Assembly (NCBI GenBank): GCA_031277075.1
Contig: JAISLV010000196.1
Span: forward strand, 1-14,946
DNA from: Endomicrobium sp.
GTDB lineage: Bacteria; Elusimicrobiota; Endomicrobiia; Endomicrobiales; Endomicrobiaceae
Length of the DNA stretch: 14,946 bases
Reading direction: 5' to 3'
Positions 14,042 to 14,946 of the stretch are shown here, piece after piece. The first letter of the stretch is position 1. Each line of letters opens with the position of its first letter. Made by a program: the position numbers and the translations under genes. Below the pieces are notes generated by a model. That model was not told the DNA's origin, did no database searches, and worked only from the letters and a program-made list of their open reading frames with translations.

Positions 14042-14946
14042 ATTTTTGCGGAATAATTTTTTTAAATCTGCGTTTGCCTACTTGAATAATGAAATCCTGA
14101 CGCGGTTTTATTTCAAAATCGCTCCCCGCTTTTTGCGAATCTATTTTTACTCCTCCCTGTTCAATAAGCCTTCTGGCTTCGTTCCCGCTTTGAACCAAAG
14201 CCGCTTTTACCATTAAATCCGAAAGTTTTATTGACGAAACATCCATTTTATACTCTTCTAAATCTTGAGGAACGTCTTTCTTTGCAAAAACGCTTTCAAA
14301 ATTTTCTTTTGCTTTTTGAGCTTCTTCCCCGCTATGGTATCTCTGCGTAATTTGAAAAGCCAAAGCCGCTTTTGCTTCTTTAGGGTGCGTAGCTTTGACA
14401 ATTTGTAAATCGTCCTGCGTCAAAAGTTCGTAATACTTATACATAAGCTCGTCGGAAATTGACATAATCTTTCCAAACATATCTTTCGGCTCGTCGTTTA
14501 AAGCTATGTAGTTTCCGTAAGATTTTGACATTTTCTTTACGCCGTCTAAGCCTTCAAGCAAAGGCATAGTTATAACGACCTGCGGGTCTTCTATGCCGTA
14601 ATCTCTTTGAATTTCGCGCCCTAAAAGCAAATTAAATTTTTGGTCGTTTCCGCCAAGCTCCACGTCTGCGTTTAAAGCGACGGAATCGTAAGCCTGCATT
14701 AAAGGATACAAAAATTCAACTATGCTTATGGGCTTGTCGGCTTTATATCTTTTTTCAAAATCGTCTCTAACAAGCATTTGAGCTACCGTAACCTTAGACG
14801 CAAGTTTAATCAAACCGTCTATTCCCAAAGCGTTAAGCCATTTACTGTTAAAAGCGACTTCAGTTTTTTCTCTATCTAAAATTTTAAAGACCTGCCGCGT
14901 ATAAGTTTGAATATTGTTTGATATTTGCTCGTCAGTCATCATCGGA
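14040..14946 (-). CDS. tyrS: Tyrosyl-tRNA synthetase, C-terminal part (5' end beyond window)
   Basis: Charges tRNA-Tyr with tyrosine. The frame stays open to the right edge: a Pro codon precedes the visible MMTDEQ, and TyrS proteins have RPM(M/L)T at this point, so the true start lies outside the window. In the visible part (numbered from MMTDEQ): ELGGNDQKFNLLLGRE (95-110, class I tyrosine pocket region), MPLLEGLDGVKKMSKSYGNYI (126-146) with the KMSKS loop at 137-141, and a C-terminal S4 RNA-binding domain from about 237 (SGNEARRLIEQGGVKID). The N-terminal HIGH-type motif is not included. The sequence looks intact. Confidence 0.97.
   Translation of the reverse strand, partial: PMMTDEQISNNIQTYTRQVFKILDREKTEVAFNSKWLNALGIDGLIKLASKVTVAQMLVRDDFEKRYKADKPISIVEFLYPLMQAYDSVALNADVELGGNDQKFNLLLGREIQRDYGIEDPQVVITMPLLEGLDGVKKMSKSYGNYIALNDEPKDMFGKIMSISDELMYKYYELLTQDDLQIVKATHPKEAKAALAFQITQRYHSGEEAQKAKENFESVFAKKDVPQDLEEYKMDVSSIKLSDLMVKAALVQSGNEARRLIEQGGVKIDSQKAGSDFEIKPRQDFIIQVGKRRFKKIIPQK

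Overview
The window reads as ordinary chromosome from a Gram-negative (lipid A-making), AT-leaning bacterium. All fourteen recognisable genes lie on the minus strand, so the transcription order runs from position 14946 down to 1. The mix of lpxB, a PorV/FadL-like outer-membrane protein, several lipoproteins, a COG3014/LpoB lipoprotein pair and an Nfn-type flavoprotein subunit, together with the codon style, would suit Elusimicrobiota (Endomicrobium-like). That placement is an impression and was not tested.

Region by region in transcription order: the 3' part of tyrS (cut by the window edge); a tightly coupled LpoB-like lipoprotein and a COG3014-family lipoprotein (probably cell-wall or envelope work); a sulfide dehydrogenase/NfnA-like FAD/NAD/[2Fe-2S] subunit without its usual partner alongside; a DegT-family sugar aminotransferase; a DUF4019-like lipoprotein; a Gfo/Idh/MocA dehydrogenase; lpxB; a PorV/FadL-like outer-membrane protein; a short (p)ppGpp synthetase/hydrolase (overlapping stop and start, TAATG); ligA; a zinc-ribbon membrane protein; an RluA-family pseudouridine synthase; and the start of a lipoprotein cut by the left edge.

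The most coherent functional group is aminotransferase + Gfo/Idh dehydrogenase + lpxB. Oxidation at C3 of UDP-GlcNAc followed by transamination (GnnA and GnnB chemistry) would supply a diamino sugar for lipid A, with LpxB condensing the lipid A disaccharide. This is an inference from families and neighbourhood.

The most unusual non-coding feature is a pair of roughly 190-bp repeats in opposite orientation (7881-8068 and 9604-9797). They bracket the dehydrogenase and the DUF4019-like gene. They have terminal inverted repeats (GGGTGTCTCTAAAAACC), possible TTT target duplications, two tandem 13-bp palindromes each, and a hairpin showing a compensatory base-pair change. They look like a MITE or structured intergenic repeat family. 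One copy supplies the last codons and the stop of the aminotransferase gene. Between that copy and the DUF4019-like gene sits a 25-codon fragment resembling the N-terminus of nucleotidyltransferase substrate-binding (HI0074-type) proteins. No tRNA, rRNA, CRISPR array, transposase or prophage gene was seen.
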